From an uncultured Paludibaculum sp. (GTDB taxonomy: Bacteria; Acidobacteriota; Terriglobia; Bryobacterales; Bryobacteraceae): 64,000 nt of DNA. The notes under the pieces are model-generated. The model worked only from the letters and a program-made list of their open reading frames with translations. It ran no database searches and was not told where the DNA came from. The stretch spans positions 2,852,001-2,916,000 of the forward strand of contig NZ_OY762267.1 of assembly GCF_963665245.1 (NCBI RefSeq), given 5' to 3'. This document shows positions 63,209-64,000 of the stretch, in pieces; the first letter of the stretch is position 1, and each line of letters starts with the position of its first letter. The translations under genes were made by a program, and so were the position numbers.

Positions 63209-64000
63209 CTACTCGTGTCGCAATGCCGTGAGCGGGTCGGTGCGCGTGGCCCGCCGCGCCGGCACGAGACAGGCGGCCGTCAGGGCAAGTGCGAGAACCA
63301 GAGGCATACCAATGAATGCCAGGATATCGGATGTGGAGACCCCAAAGAGCAACTGGCTCAGCAGGCGGGCCACAGCAATCGCGCCCGCGAGGCCCAGAGG
63401 CAGGCTGATGGCGGCGATCCAGACTCCCTTTTTCAACACCATGCGGAGGATCTGCCCGCGCTGGGCGCCCAGCGCGACGCGGACGCCGATCTCGCGGGTT
63501 CGTTCCCGTACTGACCAGGCCATCAGACTGTAAATGCCCAGCACGGAGAGGAACAGAGCCACGGCACCCAGCACCGTCAGCATCGCGGCCATGTGTCCGA
63601 TGCCCAGAATGCTGTCGTTGATCAACTTGCGGAACGACCGGATGAGAGCGAGAGGCTGAGCCGGGTCAATCGCCCGGACCGCGGCCCGCACAGCAGGCAG
63701 GACGGCCATGGGTTCTCCGGCCGTCTGCACGGCCACGTCGAAAGCACCCCATCCGGATTGGGAATATGGCAGATAGACTACCGGTTGCGGAGTCCGCTCA
63801 GTGAAGTCGTGCGCCACATCACCCGCGATGCCCGTGATGGTCCACCATTTTCCGTCACCTAGGTGAAAGCGCCGGCCCATCGGATTCTGTCCAGGGAAGT
63901 ACTGGCGAACAAACGCCGAGGTGACAATCGCAACCTTCTGGGAATCTTCGGCTTCGGAGCCGTCGAAGGCACGCCCATCGAGGACGGGAATGCCCAGCGT
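63209..64000 (-). CDS. ADOP/MacB-like permease, 5' part outside window
   Basis: C-terminal ~263 codons: LGIPVLDGRAFDGSEAEDSQKVAIV, QNPMGRRFHLGDGKWWTITGIAGDVAHDF, then three membrane helices with VRERTREIGVRVALGAQ and a final PARRATRTDPLTALRHE. This is the second FtsX half of an ADOP-like permease. The gene begins beyond 64000. It lies 7 nt upstream of the ATPase and forms the transporter with it. Confidence 0.92.
   Translation of the reverse strand, partial: TLGIPVLDGRAFDGSEAEDSQKVAIVTSAFVRQYFPGQNPMGRRFHLGDGKWWTITGIAGDVAHDFTERTPQPVVYLPYSQSGWGAFDVAVQTAGEPMAVLPAVRAAVRAIDPAQPLALIRSFRKLINDSILGIGHMAAMLTVLGAVALFLSVLGIYSLMAWSVRERTREIGVRVALGAQRGQILRMVLKKGVWIAAISLPLGLAGAIAVARLLSQLLFGVSTSDILAFIGMPLVLALALTAACLVPARRATRTDPLTALRHE

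Overview
The window is high-GC DNA from an acidobacterium, most likely of the Bryobacterales/Solibacter type. The main evidence is the MacB/FtsX-like 'acidobacterial duplicated orphan permease' (ADOP) genes at the right edge, together with an ABC/NtrC/histidine-kinase cassette, carboxypeptidase-regulatory-like secreted proteins, DUF72, long U32 peptidase and GH29 genes. The assignment rests on gene content only; no rRNA is present.

Left part (1-12.9 kb): ordinary chromosome. A signal-peptide-bearing KatG is divergent from a 2-Cys OxyR. Then come a VOC protein, an SLBB export protein, a U32 peptidase, a GT-C-like membrane protein, DUF72, and an rrf2-cysK operon with a readable promoter/operator. 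After cysK's regulator lies a decayed copy of a terminase nuclease gene that runs into six ~134-138 bp tandem repeats (11.0-12.0 kb), followed by an ICL/PEP-mutase family gene.

Mobile-element graveyard (12.9-19.6 kb): a truncated chromosomal gene, an IS66 remnant, a group II intron relic, the remains of a polysaccharide locus (UDP-sugar epimerase plus a 5'-truncated GT2), and a complete-looking 1,975-nt group II intron. That intron is inserted inside an IS4-family transposase gene, in the codon for the catalytic Glu of the YREK motif.

Accessory region (19.6-31.3 kb): a low-GC trio (GH57-like protein, TlpA-like thioredoxin, divergently encoded Cys-rich secreted peptide), two translationally coupled carboxypeptidase-regulatory-like proteins, a RAYT/REP remnant, a secreted protein, and an orphan phage-type module (unknown protein, 'STGPRT' protein, terminase ATPase, truncated terminase nuclease). 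The nuclease is the intact relative of the relic at 11 kb.

Transport operon (31.3-37.3 kb): on the minus strand, two small membrane proteins, an ammonium transporter, a tail-anchored TPR-like protein, a 48-aa membrane peptide, a CPA2 antiporter and a small soluble protein; flanked by a methyltransferase and an HD-domain protein.

Integrated element (37,384-47,235): a 9.85-kb element inserted in the 3' end of tRNA-Ala(GGC), bounded by 25-bp direct repeats. It carries an integrase, an excisionase-like HTH, an HK97-type protease/capsid fusion, small proteins, a MerR-like regulator with palindromic promoter, a retropepsin pair, a Nu1-like HTH, GGTACA repeats that look like an origin, and a VirE-type primase/helicase operon. 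There is no large terminase, portal or tail gene. This looks like a phage satellite and is the best candidate here for an undescribed system.

Right part (47.2-64 kb): a TonB-like lipoprotein, hypE and hypD, GT-C and GT2 glycosyltransferases, GH29 fucosidase, a PLP decarboxylase, a short asparaginase-like protein, and an ADOP permease / histidine kinase / NtrC-type regulator / ABC ATPase / ADOP permease cluster that runs off the window.
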